Positions 42,453-52,034 are shown, counted from the first letter of the stretch. The stretch: DNA of 64,000 bases from Hahella sp. HNIBRBA332 (GCF_030719035.1 NZ_CP132203.1:3782001-3846000); one strand, 5' to 3'. Notes: generated by a model not told the origin, from the letters alone. Numbers and translations are program-made.

Positions 42453-43511
42453 ATGACCGCTTCCAATGACAAGCCTTCTTTAAGTTATCGTGACGCTGGG
42501 GTTGATATCGACGCTGGCAATGCGCTGGTGCAGCGCATCAAGGGCGCCGCGCAGGCGACGCGCCGTCCGGAAGTGATGGCCGGACTCGGCGGATTCGGCG
42601 CCCTGTTCGAACTGCCGAAAGGCTATCAGGAGCCGGTTCTGGTTTCCGGCACCGACGGCGTGGGCACCAAGCTACGACTGGCCATGCAAATAAACAAGCA
42701 CGACACCATCGGCATCGACTTGGTGGCCATGTGTGTCAACGATCTGATCGTACAGGGCGCCGAACCTTTGTTTTTCCTGGATTACTACGCCACCGGCAAA
42801 CTGTCCGTGGACGTGGCGGCGACCGTCGTCACCGGCATCGGCGAAGGCTGTCGTCAGGCGGGCTGCTCACTGGTCGGCGGCGAGACCGCAGAAATGCCCG
42901 GCATGTACGAAGGCGACGACTATGATCTGGCCGGCTTCTGCGTTGGGATCGTTGAAAAGTCCAAAATTATTGACGGCAGCCTGGTCAAACCCGGCGATGT
43001 ACTGCTTGGACTGGCCTCCTCCGGCGTTCACTCCAATGGCTACTCTCTGGTGCGCAAGATCGTAGAAGTCAGCGGCGCAGATTTGAATCAGCCGTTTGGC
43101 GACGCCACCCTGGGCGAAGCGCTGCTTGCGCCCACTCGCATCTACGTTAAACCGTTGCTGGAACTGATCCGTCAGACTCCTGTCCACGCGCTATCCCATA
43201 TTACTGGCGGCGGCCTGCTGGAAAACCTGCCCCGTGTACTGCCTGCGCATGCGAAGGCTGTCGTCGACGTCAGCGCCTTCGCGATTCCCGCACTATTCAG
43301 TTGGTTGCAGGAAAACGGCAATGTCGCTTGGAACGAAATGTTCCGCACCTTCAACTGCGGTATTGGCATGGTGGTTTGCGTACCCGCGGACAGCGCCGAA
43401 AAAGCGCAGGAGTTACTGAGCGCAGCAGGAGAGACAGTGTTTCGTCTGGGAACGATAGAAGCCCACACGGAAGAAGAACCCGTTGTCGAACTGAAAGGCT
43501 TGGTTGACTAA
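42453..43511 (+). CDS. purM: Phosphoribosylformylglycinamidine cyclo-ligase (AIR synthetase)
   Basis: PurM makes aminoimidazole ribotide from FGAM with ATP, the fifth step of purine synthesis. The 352-residue protein shows LSYRDAGVDIDAGNALV, the ATP motif LVSGTDGVGTKLRLA, DLIVQGAEPLFFLDYYATG, and GGGLLENLPRVLP. All are family hallmarks. It lies two bases before purN, and the two are surely one operon. Confidence 0.97.
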   Translation: MTASNDKPSLSYRDAGVDIDAGNALVQRIKGAAQATRRPEVMAGLGGFGALFELPKGYQEPVLVSGTDGVGTKLRLAMQINKHDTIGIDLVAMCVNDLIVQGAEPLFFLDYYATGKLSVDVAATVVTGIGEGCRQAGCSLVGGETAEMPGMYEGDDYDLAGFCVGIVEKSKIIDGSLVKPGDVLLGLASSGVHSNGYSLVRKIVEVSGADLNQPFGDATLGEALLAPTRIYVKPLLELIRQTPVHALSHITGGGLLENLPRVLPAHAKAVVDVSAFAIPALFSWLQENGNVAWNEMFRTFNCGIGMVVCVPADSAEKAQELLSAAGETVFRLGTIEAHTEEEPVVELKGLVD

Positions 43512-43513
43512 GC

Positions 43514-44200
43514 GTGACTATTGCAACTGAATCCGCGCCGCGGCGAATCGTCGTTTTAATTTCTGGCTCTGGCAGCAACCTGCAGGCATTGCTGGACGCC
43601 GTCACCGCAGATACCGTTCACGGCGAGATTGTCAGTGTCATCAGTAATAAAGAGAACGCCTACGGCCTTGAGCGCGCCGCCAAGACGGGCGTTCCCGCGA
43701 CAGTAATCGACCATAAGCAATTTGAAACCCGGACCGACTTTGACCAGGCGCTGATGGCGGAAATAGACCGCCACACTCCTGATCTGGTGGTGCTGGCGGG
43801 CTTCATGCGCATTCTTACAGTCGAGTTCGTGCGCCATTATCATGGGCGCATGCTCAACATCCACCCTTCACTGCTGCCCAAGTATCAGGGGCTCAACACA
43901 CATCAAAGGGCGCTGGAAGCTGGCGACACAGCACATGGCGCCACAGTGCATTTTGTAACGGAAGAACTGGACGGCGGCCCCAACATTATCCAGGCGGTCG
44001 TTCCCGTTCTGCCCGGCGACGATCCCAAGCGCCTGGCGGATCGCGTACAATTGCAGGAGCACCTTATATATCCGCAAGCCGTGCGCTGGTTCTGCGAAAG
44101 CAGGCTGGTCATGCGCGACGAGCGCGCCTATCTGGATGACGCCGAACTTCCTCCCGCCGGATTACAAATCAGCAATGCGATAACGCCTGGGGACGCTTGA
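43514..44200 (+). CDS. purN: Phosphoribosylglycinamide formyltransferase
   Basis: PurN transfers a formyl group from 10-formyl-tetrahydrofolate to glycinamide ribotide, the third step of purine synthesis. The start is GTG at 43514, two bases after purM. Motifs: VVLISGSGSNLQALLDA near the N terminus, LAGFMRIL, MLNIHPSLLPKYQG (catalytic N and H), and the D of ELDGGP. The C terminus extends about 15 residues past the E. coli enzyme. Confidence 0.96.
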   Translation: MTIATESAPRRIVVLISGSGSNLQALLDAVTADTVHGEIVSVISNKENAYGLERAAKTGVPATVIDHKQFETRTDFDQALMAEIDRHTPDLVVLAGFMRILTVEFVRHYHGRMLNIHPSLLPKYQGLNTHQRALEAGDTAHGATVHFVTEELDGGPNIIQAVVPVLPGDDPKRLADRVQLQEHLIYPQAVRWFCESRLVMRDERAYLDDAELPPAGLQISNAITPGDA

Positions 44201-44208
44201 TCCCAGGC
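44185..44208 (+). terminator. Hairpin at the purN stop codon
   Basis: GCCTGGG (44185-44191) and CCCAGGC (44202-44208) pair around the stop codon. There is no U-tract. It could attenuate read-through into the DUF3108 gene. Confidence 0.35.
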
Positions 44209-44257
44209 GCCTGAGCGCTTAATGTTGATCTGTCAGTTAAACAACGGAGAACCATAT

Positions 44258-45022
44258 ATGCGGGGACACCTCAGGGCGCTCGCAGATACACTAAGGCTTC
44301 CTGTTGCATGTTCGTTATTTTTAGTAGCGGCCTCTGCAGTAACAGCGCCGAGTCAGGCCTACGCAAATCAGGAGTTGATCCCCACCAAGGCGGAATATAA
44401 AGCTTCTTACAAAAAAGGCATTCCCATTCGCGGCACCGCCGTTAGAGAGTTAAAACAGCTTGAGGATGGCTCCTGGTCGTACAATTTCGATGTGAACTCG
44501 TTCATCGTGGATATTAATGAGCGCGTTAATTTCCAATGGGTTAACAACTACATCCGCCCCACCAACTACTCCTATGAGCGGAGCGGCTGGGTTAAGGACA
44601 AAAAAGCCACCGTGGATTTCAACTGGGACAAGATGTCCGTTCGCAACAATGTTGAGAACAAGCCATGGAGCATGACCATTCCAGAGCAGACACTGGACAA
44701 GCTCAGCTACCAGTTACAGCTACGTCTGGACTTGGCGAAAGGGATGACCGACCTAGTTTATAAGGTCGCAGATGGCGGACATCTCAAGGAATTCGTCTTC
44801 AGTGTAGTTGGCGAAGAAAAGCTGGACACCCGCCTGGGGAAAATCGACTGCATCGTCGTGGAAAAAGTTCGCAAGCCGGACAGCGATCGACAAACCCGCC
44901 TCTGGTTCGCTAAGGACTGGAATTACCTGTTGGTGCAAATGGTGCAGATTGAACCGGATGGAGAGAAATACGAAATCTATCTGGAAAAGGCCAAAGTGGG
45001 CGACCGGGTTATCAAACCCTGA
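44258..45022 (+). CDS. DUF3108 secreted protein
   Basis: The 254-residue protein has a signal peptide ending near AYA|NQELIPTKAEYKASYKKG, the usual start of the DUF3108 family. The mature part is mostly beta strands (KLDTRLGKIDCIVVEKVRKP, RQTRLWFAKDWNYLLVQM). No function is established; it is probably a periplasmic or outer-membrane-associated protein. I use the ATG at 44258 because GGAGA lies seven bases upstream and the signal peptide starts there; a longer frame from 44222 adds 12 residues. The gene follows purMN as in pseudomonads. Confidence 0.85.
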   Translation: MRGHLRALADTLRLPVACSLFLVAASAVTAPSQAYANQELIPTKAEYKASYKKGIPIRGTAVRELKQLEDGSWSYNFDVNSFIVDINERVNFQWVNNYIRPTNYSYERSGWVKDKKATVDFNWDKMSVRNNVENKPWSMTIPEQTLDKLSYQLQLRLDLAKGMTDLVYKVADGGHLKEFVFSVVGEEKLDTRLGKIDCIVVEKVRKPDSDRQTRLWFAKDWNYLLVQMVQIEPDGEKYEIYLEKAKVGDRVIKP

Positions 45023-45042
45023 CGCACCACTCTTAGTTACTC

Positions 45043-45078
45043 ATCCGTACAGAGCGAAAGCGCTCGCTCCGTACGGAT
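45043..45078. terminator. Bidirectional hairpin between DUF3108 and avtA genes
   Basis: ATCCGTAC (45043-45050) pairs with GTACGGAT (45071-45078), and GAGCG with CGCTC inside, with a short bulge. It lies between two convergent genes, 8 bases past the avtA stop at 45087 on the minus strand. Confidence 0.55.
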
Positions 45079-45086
45079 TTCATCAA

Positions 45087-46343
45087 TCAGGACTTTTCTG
45101 CGTAAAGGCGACGGATCTCTTCCGCCATAATCTTCAAGCCCTTCTCCACCAACTCCTCGTCCTGCGAATAAGTAATACGCAGACACTCATGAGTATGCTC
45201 CCACTCTTCCTGCAATCCCGGGAAGAAATAGTGGCCAGACACCACCAACACACCCTTTTGCTTCAGGCGCTGGTAAAGCTCATGACTGGAAAGCGGGAAA
45301 TCGCGCAGCCATAGCCACAGAAACATGGCGCCCTCCGCTTTGTGCAACGCAAAAGGCAACCCATCCAACTCTCGATGCAGCGTCGCCACCGCCTTCTCAG
45401 CCTTAGCCTGATAGCATGGCTTAACCACTTCACGGCTGATTCGCAGAATTTCGCCGCTGCGGACAAAGTCTTTGGTCAACATAGCGCCGAAGCTTCCTGG
45501 CGCCAGATTAACGATGGCATTAACCGACGCCACAGCTTTGATGATTTCCGGTTGAGCGATCACGATCCCCGTTCTGACCGCCGGCAAGCCCAGCTTGGAC
45601 AGGCTCAAGCACAATATCAAATGCTCATCCCAAACGGGTTTGGCGTCGATGTACACCAAGTCAGGGAAAGGCAGGCCGTAAGCGCCGTCGACAATGAGCG
45701 GCACATCATGCTCCTTCGCCATAGCGATCAAGCGCGCCATTTCAGTGTCGGTCAATACATTGCCCGTCGGGTTGGTGGGACGGGATACGCACATGGCGCC
45801 GACATTCTCGTCAATATTGAGATGGTCAAAATCAACGTGGTATTTAAAAGTATGCTCATCCAGCATTTCGATGGTCGGCCTGGATGAGATAAAGAAATCT
45901 TCACTGAGTCCAGCGTCCGCATAGCCAATGTACTCTGGCGTCATCGGCAACATAATGCGTTTATGACCACCATCGGGATAACGCCCGGCGAACATGTTGA
46001 AGAGAATAAAAAAGGCGGACTGACTGCCATTGGTAAGAGCGATGTTTTCCGGCTTGATCGGCCAACCGTACTCCCGGCTCAACAACTCCGCCAAAGCGGC
46101 GATAAATTGCTTCTCCCCTTGAGGCGGGTCATAGATGCCAGTCAATTTACGGAATTCGTCTGCGTCAGCGCTGATGCGCGCCAACTGGTCTTGGAACGCG
46201 GCTTGAACTTCGGGGATGTTGCCTGGGTTGCCGCCCCCCATCATGATCATGTCGCCTCCGGCAAGGGCGTTCCCCAAATCCTCCATTAACGAATTGATGC
46301 CAGCTTCCCTGGTAAACTTGGTTCCAAATTCCGATAACAACAT
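45087..46343 (-). CDS. avtA: Valine-pyruvate aminotransferase
   Basis: AvtA is a PLP enzyme that exchanges amino groups between valine and pyruvate and supplies alanine. The 418-residue protein matches the family from its N terminus (MLLSEFGTKFTREAGINSLMEDLG; GGGNPGNIP). The PLP-binding Lys is K250 in SLSKLGLPAVRTG, and the SRPTNPTGN and DGAYGLPFPD motifs hold the usual Asn and Asp. Other class I aminotransferases are possible, but the start of the protein is specific for AvtA. Single gene. Confidence 0.9.
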   Translation of the reverse strand: MLLSEFGTKFTREAGINSLMEDLGNALAGGDMIMMGGGNPGNIPEVQAAFQDQLARISADADEFRKLTGIYDPPQGEKQFIAALAELLSREYGWPIKPENIALTNGSQSAFFILFNMFAGRYPDGGHKRIMLPMTPEYIGYADAGLSEDFFISSRPTIEMLDEHTFKYHVDFDHLNIDENVGAMCVSRPTNPTGNVLTDTEMARLIAMAKEHDVPLIVDGAYGLPFPDLVYIDAKPVWDEHLILCLSLSKLGLPAVRTGIVIAQPEIIKAVASVNAIVNLAPGSFGAMLTKDFVRSGEILRISREVVKPCYQAKAEKAVATLHRELDGLPFALHKAEGAMFLWLWLRDFPLSSHELYQRLKQKGVLVVSGHYFFPGLQEEWEHTHECLRITYSQDEELVEKGLKIMAEEIRRLYAEKS

Positions 46344-46526
46344 GACACTCCCCTTACGCTCGACTCATTATTTTAATGGCGTCCGGCGACCGGAAAACTT
46401 CGCCGAACCGATAATAGTTTAAGGCTTTTTCCCGCAGAGAACCTCTACGGGGAGCGTCAGAGACTACAATTTTTAGCTGAATGCAGACAATTGTATTTTT
46501 ACGGATGCGCTTGCTGGCACGAACGA
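46344..46526. other. 183-bp intergenic region upstream of avtA
   Basis: An A/T-rich inverted repeat, TACAATT (46465-46471) and AATTGTA (46489-46495), is followed by TTTTT on the plus strand, where no gene ends. It could be an operator or part of the avtA promoter region. No gene is seen. Confidence 0.3.
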
Positions 46527-47123
46527 TTATCCATCCAGAGAAATACCAATATTACTCACGCCACCCTGGCGACTGAGCTTACGTATCTCCGCCAGCCCTT
46601 CGGCAGTGGGCGCGCGTAGCTCCTGCAGTTTGGCGTAAAGTTCATCATGAAATGCTAATTCATCCTTCACCAAGGGATGTTTATCCCACAAGGCCACCAG
46701 CTCGTCGTCGGAAAGCCCCTCGCCTTCGGAGAACTCAACAAAATCCGTCACTGTGCGGAAGGAGATTTCAGAAGCTTCGCGCGCCTTTTTGGTTTTCTCA
46801 TCATCCCACAACTGCAGCCCAAGCAGGAGCAACTGGGCCCAGTCAGACGCCGGGCGCGCGCCATAGGCGTCAATGTCGCTGAGTTGATCGAGGAACTCTT
46901 CCAGCTTTTCCACGTAGGGCAAAGTTTGCAGCTTGGCGTTTTCCTGCACCGTTTTCCACAATGCGCCCAGAACCCCTTTCACTTCACGGGACAGCGCCAA
47001 CTCCTGAGACTCGACGAACAACTTCAGGTTCGGGGTCGCCCGTTCCGCCAAAGATAAGACAAATACAACTTGCCGCCAGCCACGCAGACTTTCGAGTTTT
47101 TTAAAATGCTTTAAAGACGCCAC
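46527..47123 (-). CDS. DUF416 (YjaG-like) protein
   Basis: The 198-residue helical cytoplasmic protein matches E. coli YjaG/DUF416 in length and in LRGWRQVVFVLSLAERATPN, which opens the family, and in WDKHPLVKDELAFH near the C terminus. No activity is known. The N-terminal ERATPN segment is the most conserved. It lies alone between avtA and the class II aldolase gene, all on the minus strand. Confidence 0.85.
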   Translation of the reverse strand: MASLKHFKKLESLRGWRQVVFVLSLAERATPNLKLFVESQELALSREVKGVLGALWKTVQENAKLQTLPYVEKLEEFLDQLSDIDAYGARPASDWAQLLLLGLQLWDDEKTKKAREASEISFRTVTDFVEFSEGEGLSDDELVALWDKHPLVKDELAFHDELYAKLQELRAPTAEGLAEIRKLSRQGGVSNIGISLDG

Positions 47124-47169
47124 CAGGAGTCTCCTTACCGGGAATAGTTAGTCAGAGTTAAATGAATGG

Positions 47170-47184
47170 GCCGAATGCTTCGGC
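47170..47184 (-). terminator. Short hairpin downstream of the aldolase gene
   Basis: GCCGAA and TTCGGC (47170-47175 and 47179-47184) form a 6-bp stem with a 3-base loop, 17 bases past the aldolase stop. No U-tract. Confidence 0.3.
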
Positions 47185-47200
47185 TCCAGTATAAGGGAAA

Positions 47201-47857
47201 TCAAAGACGGCGGTCGCCGCCGGGTGAGGTTGGAACGCCGAATATTGCTTGGTGATGAGCGTTCAAAATAATACCGGTCGCCGCCCTTAACGAGGATCCG
47301 AAAGCCACCACGCCATCCTGGTGTCCCAGCATGACAAAAACGCCGGGCGTCTTCAGCTTACCGTCACGCCACAATGACTTAATGGCGTCGACCAGATCCA
47401 TACTGCCATACTCCGCGCTTTCTGGCGTTGTCGTCAGACCAAGAGCCGCTGCGTTATGCCAGATTTCCGGCGAATGCACATGCGCCACCGCCTTGATCTC
47501 GGGGTCAAGCGCATACAACAACGCATGGGTCAGGGATTCTGAGGAAGGTTTTATTTCACCAAGTGACGTCAGGCGATTGGCGTCCACTTCAGCTTCCGTC
47601 ACGAGGGCATACTGGTTCGCCTCAAGCTGAGAGGCGCCTCCCGTTTGGCTGCCTGTGACGATAAACGCCCCTTCCGGGCTGGCGCGCATACTGATGTTGC
47701 CGTAGCCCAAGCCGTCATAACGAAAAGGATCCTGCCCGATCAGACCATGCTCAAACAGCACGCCCCGCCAGGCTTCAAGCTCGCTAAGATCCAAATGCTC
47801 AGGCAGCGTTTGCTGCGTGTGCCGCAGATCAAATTTAATGACACCCTCTTGCGCCAT
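47201..47857 (-). CDS. Class II aldolase/adducin family protein
   Basis: The 218-residue protein looks like a zinc-dependent class II aldolase, of the fuculose-phosphate aldolase or ribulose-phosphate epimerase fold. Metal-binding HxH is in AVAHVHSPEIWH, followed by LGLTTTPESAEYGSM. GLGYGNISMR is a typical phosphate-binding N-terminal motif, and the C terminus has FVMLGHQDGVVAFG with a third metal His. Which sugar phosphate it cleaves is unknown; a catalytic Glu in the usual place (SAEYGS) is present. The start is unsure: ATG at 47857 lacks a clear Shine-Dalgarno, and a TTG at 47908 is possible. Confidence 0.78.
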   Translation of the reverse strand: MAQEGVIKFDLRHTQQTLPEHLDLSELEAWRGVLFEHGLIGQDPFRYDGLGYGNISMRASPEGAFIVTGSQTGGASQLEANQYALVTEAEVDANRLTSLGEIKPSSESLTHALLYALDPEIKAVAHVHSPEIWHNAAALGLTTTPESAEYGSMDLVDAIKSLWRDGKLKTPGVFVMLGHQDGVVAFGSSLRAATGIILNAHHQAIFGVPTSPGGDRRL

Positions 47858-47945
47858 GTTGCGAACCAATTCTTCAGAGATACACCAACACCGCAGGCGG
47901 CGAACCAACGTGTCGTCGGCGCGCCGCCTGCATCATAGAAAGGGA

Positions 47946-48512
47946 TCAGGCTTTCGGTAGCGTAACGCCAACCTGCCCTTGATACTTGCCGCCGCGGTCC
48001 TTGTAGCTGACGTCGCACACTTCGTCTGACTCAAAAAACAGCATCTGCGCCACACCTTCGTTGGCGTAGATCTTGGCGGGCAGATTGGTCGTGTTGGAGA
48101 ACTCCAATGTCACGTGCCCTTCCCACTCCGGCTCCAGCGGAGTGACGTTGACGATAATGCCGCAACGGGCGTAGGTTGATTTGCCCAGACAGACAGTCAG
48201 CACATTGCGGGGAATACGGAAGTATTCGACTGTGCGCGCCAGGGCGAAAGAATTGGGAGGAATAATGCACACGTCCCCGACGAAATCCACAAAACTCTTC
48301 GAATCAAAGGCCTTGGGATCAACGGTGACAGAATGGACATTGGTGAAAATTTTAAATTCGTTACTGCAGCGGACATCGTAGCCATAACTGGAAACGCCGT
48401 AGGAGATGATCTTGCCATTCTCCGACTCGCGCACCTGGTTCCCTTCGTACGGCTCGATCATGCCATGCTCCAGGGACATTCTACGAATCCACTTATCCGA
48501 CTTAATCGCCAT
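47946..48512 (-). CDS. dcd: dCTP deaminase
   Basis: Dcd deaminates dCTP to dUTP, the precursor route to dTMP in gamma-proteobacteria. The 188-residue protein has the hallmark YEGNQVRESENGKIISYGVSSYGYDVR and LVARTVEYF-like FALARTVEYFRIPRN, and the catalytic Glu in PLEPEWEGHVTLEFSNTT. It normally forms a trimer with all active sites between subunits. It is a separate gene 116 bases downstream of apbC, as in pseudomonads. Confidence 0.97.
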   Translation of the reverse strand: MAIKSDKWIRRMSLEHGMIEPYEGNQVRESENGKIISYGVSSYGYDVRCSNEFKIFTNVHSVTVDPKAFDSKSFVDFVGDVCIIPPNSFALARTVEYFRIPRNVLTVCLGKSTYARCGIIVNVTPLEPEWEGHVTLEFSNTTNLPAKIYANEGVAQMLFFESDEVCDVSYKDRGGKYQGQVGVTLPKA

Positions 48513-48628
48513 AACTCTTACTCATTCTGCACTGGTTGATCGATAAGCGCGCAATCATACATGGATAGCCGGTTTTAGACAAAGGTCCCATACCGGAACA
48601 GCGCGCTATAGCAACTATTAACGGGACA

Positions 48629-49726
48629 TCAGTCCGATTTGATAATGATCTCAGGAAACATTTGCGCCTGATTTTTGGCCCGCTGCGACAATATCGCCCC
48701 CAGCTTGCGCGCTATATCCCGATAAATCAGGCCAACTTCGGAGTCCGGCTCCGCCGCCACGGTCGGCGAACCGGAATCCGTTTGCTCGCGGATAGTCATG
48801 TGCAAAGGCAACTGCCCCAGCAACTCCGTATCGTATTCTTCCGAGACGCGCTCGCCGCCGCCGGCGCCGAACAGGGGCTCGTGGTGACCGCAGTTGCTGC
48901 AGATATGAATGCTCATATTTTCTACGACGCCCAGCACCGGAATATCCACTTTACGGAACATTTCAATGCCCTTCTTGCAATCCAGCAGCGCGATGTCCTG
49001 AGGCGTGGTGACAATGACGGCGCCGGTCACTGGCACTTTTTGCGCCAGCGTGAGCTGAATGTCGCCAGTGCCAGGGGGCATGTCCACAATCAGATAATCC
49101 AGATCTTCCCACAGGCTTTGCGTGAGCAATTGTAGAAGCGCGCCGCTGACCATCGGTCCGCGCCACACCATCGGCGTTTTTTCCGTCACCAGAAACGCCA
49201 TGGACATCACCTGCATGCCGTGAGCGCGAATAGGGATAAAGAACTGGCCGTCCTGCACATCCGGACGGGCGCCGTCGGCCACGCCCAGCATCATGCCCTG
49301 ACTGGGACCGTAAATATCCGCATCCAGCACGCCCACCTTGGCGCCCTCTTTCTGCAGCGCCAACGCCAGATTTACGGCGGTGGTGGATTTCCCCACACCG
49401 CCTTTGCCGGAGGCGACCGCAATGATGTTTTTCACGCTCTTGATATTCTGCAGATTGCGCTGCGCCTGATGCGGCAGAACTTTCCAGCTGACGTTCACCT
49501 CTGCGCGCTCGACGCCATCCACATCTTCAATCGCCAAACCGACGATCTGCTTCAACCCGCCGGCGACGCCCGCGGCCGGATAGCCCAACTCCACCTCCAG
49601 CTTGACGGTGCTCCCTTGAATATCCAGCGACTTTATCGCCTCAATAGCGAAAAGATCTTCTTTCAGATAGGGGTCCTTATAGCCCTTGATGGCGGCTTCC
49701 ACTGCAGATCTGTCAATGCTGCTCAT
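48629..49726 (-). CDS. apbC: Iron-sulfur cluster carrier ApbC/Mrp
   Basis: This P-loop ATPase carries [4Fe-4S] clusters to apo-proteins. The 365-residue protein has an N-terminal MIP18-like domain (about 1-90), a deviant Walker A (VASGKGGVGKSTTAVNLA, near residue 107), and the cluster-binding CSNC (about residue 283) in HICSNCGHHEPLFG. It is divergent from metG. Close proximity to the Fe-S-rich rsx/nth block fits its role, though the genes are not in one operon. Confidence 0.95.
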   Translation of the reverse strand: MSSIDRSAVEAAIKGYKDPYLKEDLFAIEAIKSLDIQGSTVKLEVELGYPAAGVAGGLKQIVGLAIEDVDGVERAEVNVSWKVLPHQAQRNLQNIKSVKNIIAVASGKGGVGKSTTAVNLALALQKEGAKVGVLDADIYGPSQGMMLGVADGARPDVQDGQFFIPIRAHGMQVMSMAFLVTEKTPMVWRGPMVSGALLQLLTQSLWEDLDYLIVDMPPGTGDIQLTLAQKVPVTGAVIVTTPQDIALLDCKKGIEMFRKVDIPVLGVVENMSIHICSNCGHHEPLFGAGGGERVSEEYDTELLGQLPLHMTIREQTDSGSPTVAAEPDSEVGLIYRDIARKLGAILSQRAKNQAQMFPEIIIKSD

Positions 49727-49776
49727 TCTGTTCTCCGGAAAAGGTGGGATATATAGAGGAAAGATGGGGCAATACT

Positions 49777-49791
49777 ATACTGAATCAGTAT
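49777..49791. promoter_or_regulatory. Perfect 7-bp palindrome in the apbC / metG divergent region
   Basis: ATACTGA-A-TCAGTAT is an exact palindrome with one central base, 51 bases upstream of apbC and 191 bases upstream of metG. It looks like an operator for a dimeric regulator; TTTT follows two bases later on the plus strand, so a weak hairpin is another reading. Confidence 0.35.
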
Positions 49792-49981
49792 GGTTTTATT
49801 CAATTTAATCGCGCCCGGCAGGATGAAAATCAGGCTTCCAAACGGTATCATATGCGCCCTCGCGGGAATCCTGATGACAACATCCGTCCCGCGTTTTGTC
49901 ACCACCGCCGACGCATCGACGTCGACGGCCATTGTCCATGGCTTGGCGACAAGCCTTATATGAGTAATAACGGAAAGAATT

Positions 49982-52027
49982 ATGTCCGGAGAGCCTAGAA
50001 AAATTCTCGTCACAAGCGCTTTACCGTACGCGAACGGCCCAATTCACCTGGGGCACCTGTTGGAATACATCCAGACCGATATCTGGGTGCGCTTCCAAAA
50101 ACTTCGCGGACACCAATGCACCTATGTCTGCGCGGACGACGCGCACGGCACAGCGATAATGCTTAAAGCCGAGCAGATGGGTATCACTCCGGAGCAATTG
50201 ATCGATCAGGTCAACGCCGATCACCGTCGTGACTTTGCAGAGTTTCTGATCGAGTTCGACAATTATTATTCCACGCACTCGGAAGAAAACCGGGAGCTGT
50301 CTTCGTACATTTACAAGGCCTGTCTGGACGCGGGTAAGATCGCCACGCGCACTATCACCCAGGCTTACGACCCGGAAAAGAACTTGTTCCTGGCCGACCG
50401 TTTCATCAAAGGAACCTGCCCCAAATGTAAAGCGGAAGACCAGTACGGCGATAACTGTGAAGTATGCAGCAGCACTTACTCGCCCGCTGAATTGATCAAT
50501 CCCCGCTCCGCCATTTCCGGCGCGACGCCCATTGAAAAAGACTCCACGCACTTCTTCTTCAAACTGCCTGACTTCCAGGAATTCCTGCAACAGTGGACAC
50601 GCAGCGGCGCCCTGCAGCCGCAGATCGCCAACAAGCTGGCGGAGTGGCTAGACGCAGGCCTGCAGGAGTGGGACATCTCCCGCGACGCCCCCTACTTCGG
50701 CTTCGAAATTCCAGATCAGCCTGACAAGTTCTTCTATGTCTGGCTGGATGCGCCGATTGGCTACATGGCGAGCTTCAAGAATCTGTGCGCGCGGCGCGCG
50801 GATCTGGACTTCGACGAATATTGGAAGAAAGACTCCACCGCCGAGCTGTATCACTTCATCGGCAAGGACATCATCAACTTCCACGCGCTGTTCTGGCCGT
50901 CCATGCTGAGCTGCGCGGATTTCAGAACGCCCAGCGCTGTTTATGCGCATGGTTTTGTGACGGTGGACGGGGCAAAAATGTCCAAGTCCCGCGGCACCTT
51001 CATCATGGCGCGGACGTATCTGGAGCACCTGAATCCTGAGTACCTGCGTTATTACTTCGCCGCCAAATTGACCTCCAATGTGGACGATCTGGACTTAAAC
51101 CTGCAGGACTTCACGCTGAAAGTGAACGCCGACCTGGTTGGCAAACTAGTCAACATCGCCAGCCGCTGCGCCAAGTTCATTACCAAAGCGGGAGGCAAAC
51201 TGTCGTCTAAGATCAGCGAGCCGGAATTGGTGGAACAGTTCCTGTCCAAATCCGACTTTATCGCCCAGGCGTACGAAGATCGCGAATATAGTAAAGCGGT
51301 CAGAGAAATCATGGCGTTGGCCGATCTGGCCAACAAATACATCGATGAAAAAGCGCCCTGGAAACTGGCGAAGGAAGAAGGTAAAGAGCAGGAAGTGTTG
51401 GACGTCTGCTCTGTCGGCGTTAACCTGTTCCGCATCCTGATCACCTATCTGGCCCCAGTGCTGCCGGGCGTCGCTGCGGCTTCGGCGGAATTCCTGAACA
51501 CACCCATCGTCTGGAACAAACCGTTGCAGCCGCTGACCGACCATGCTGTCAATGAGTTCAAGCCAATGATCTCCCGGGTCGATCCAAAGGCCGTGGACGC
51601 CATGGTGGAAGCCTCTAAAGACAACATGGCGCAGGCGCCAAAAGACAACGGCAAAGCGAAAAAGGACAAGAAAGAGGCGAAATCCGAAGAGGAGATTGCG
51701 CCAACGATCAAGTTCGACGACTTCGCCAAAATCGACCTGCGCATTGCCAAAATCGTCTCCGCGGAGCACGTGGAAGGCGCGGACAAACTGTTACGCCTGC
51801 AACTGGATATCGGCACTGAGCAGCGTCAGGTGTTCGCCGGCATCAAATCCGCCTATGCGCCGGAAGACCTGGTGGGCCGCCTGACGGTTATGGTCGCCAA
51901 CCTGGAGCCGCGCAAGATGAAGCTCGGCATGTCCGAAGGCATGGTGCTGGCGGCGGGCCCCGGCGGTAAAGATATCTGGTTGTTGCAGCCGGACAGCGGC
52001 GCGCAGCCGGGCATGCAGGTTAAATAA
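49982..52027 (+). CDS. metG: Methionyl-tRNA synthetase
   Basis: This class I synthetase charges initiator and elongator tRNA-Met. The 681-residue protein has HLGH at 22-25, a zinc knuckle with C146, C149, C159 and C162, and KMSKS at 332-336. The anticodon-binding domain follows. A Lys/Glu-rich linker (KDNGKAKKDKKEAKSEEE) joins it to the C-terminal tRNA-binding/dimerisation domain (about 575-681, FDDFAKIDLRIAKIVSAEHV). Length is like E. coli MetG. Confidence 0.97.
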   Translation: MSGEPRKILVTSALPYANGPIHLGHLLEYIQTDIWVRFQKLRGHQCTYVCADDAHGTAIMLKAEQMGITPEQLIDQVNADHRRDFAEFLIEFDNYYSTHSEENRELSSYIYKACLDAGKIATRTITQAYDPEKNLFLADRFIKGTCPKCKAEDQYGDNCEVCSSTYSPAELINPRSAISGATPIEKDSTHFFFKLPDFQEFLQQWTRSGALQPQIANKLAEWLDAGLQEWDISRDAPYFGFEIPDQPDKFFYVWLDAPIGYMASFKNLCARRADLDFDEYWKKDSTAELYHFIGKDIINFHALFWPSMLSCADFRTPSAVYAHGFVTVDGAKMSKSRGTFIMARTYLEHLNPEYLRYYFAAKLTSNVDDLDLNLQDFTLKVNADLVGKLVNIASRCAKFITKAGGKLSSKISEPELVEQFLSKSDFIAQAYEDREYSKAVREIMALADLANKYIDEKAPWKLAKEEGKEQEVLDVCSVGVNLFRILITYLAPVLPGVAAASAEFLNTPIVWNKPLQPLTDHAVNEFKPMISRVDPKAVDAMVEASKDNMAQAPKDNGKAKKDKKEAKSEEEIAPTIKFDDFAKIDLRIAKIVSAEHVEGADKLLRLQLDIGTEQRQVFAGIKSAYAPEDLVGRLTVMVANLEPRKMKLGMSEGMVLAAGPGGKDIWLLQPDSGAQPGMQVK

Positions 52028-52034
52028 CCGACAC

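Noticed and set aside
49744..49998. 84-codon open frame between apbC and metG
   Set aside because: It runs into metG, has a His/Arg-rich C terminus typical of chance frames, and contains the palindrome at 49777.
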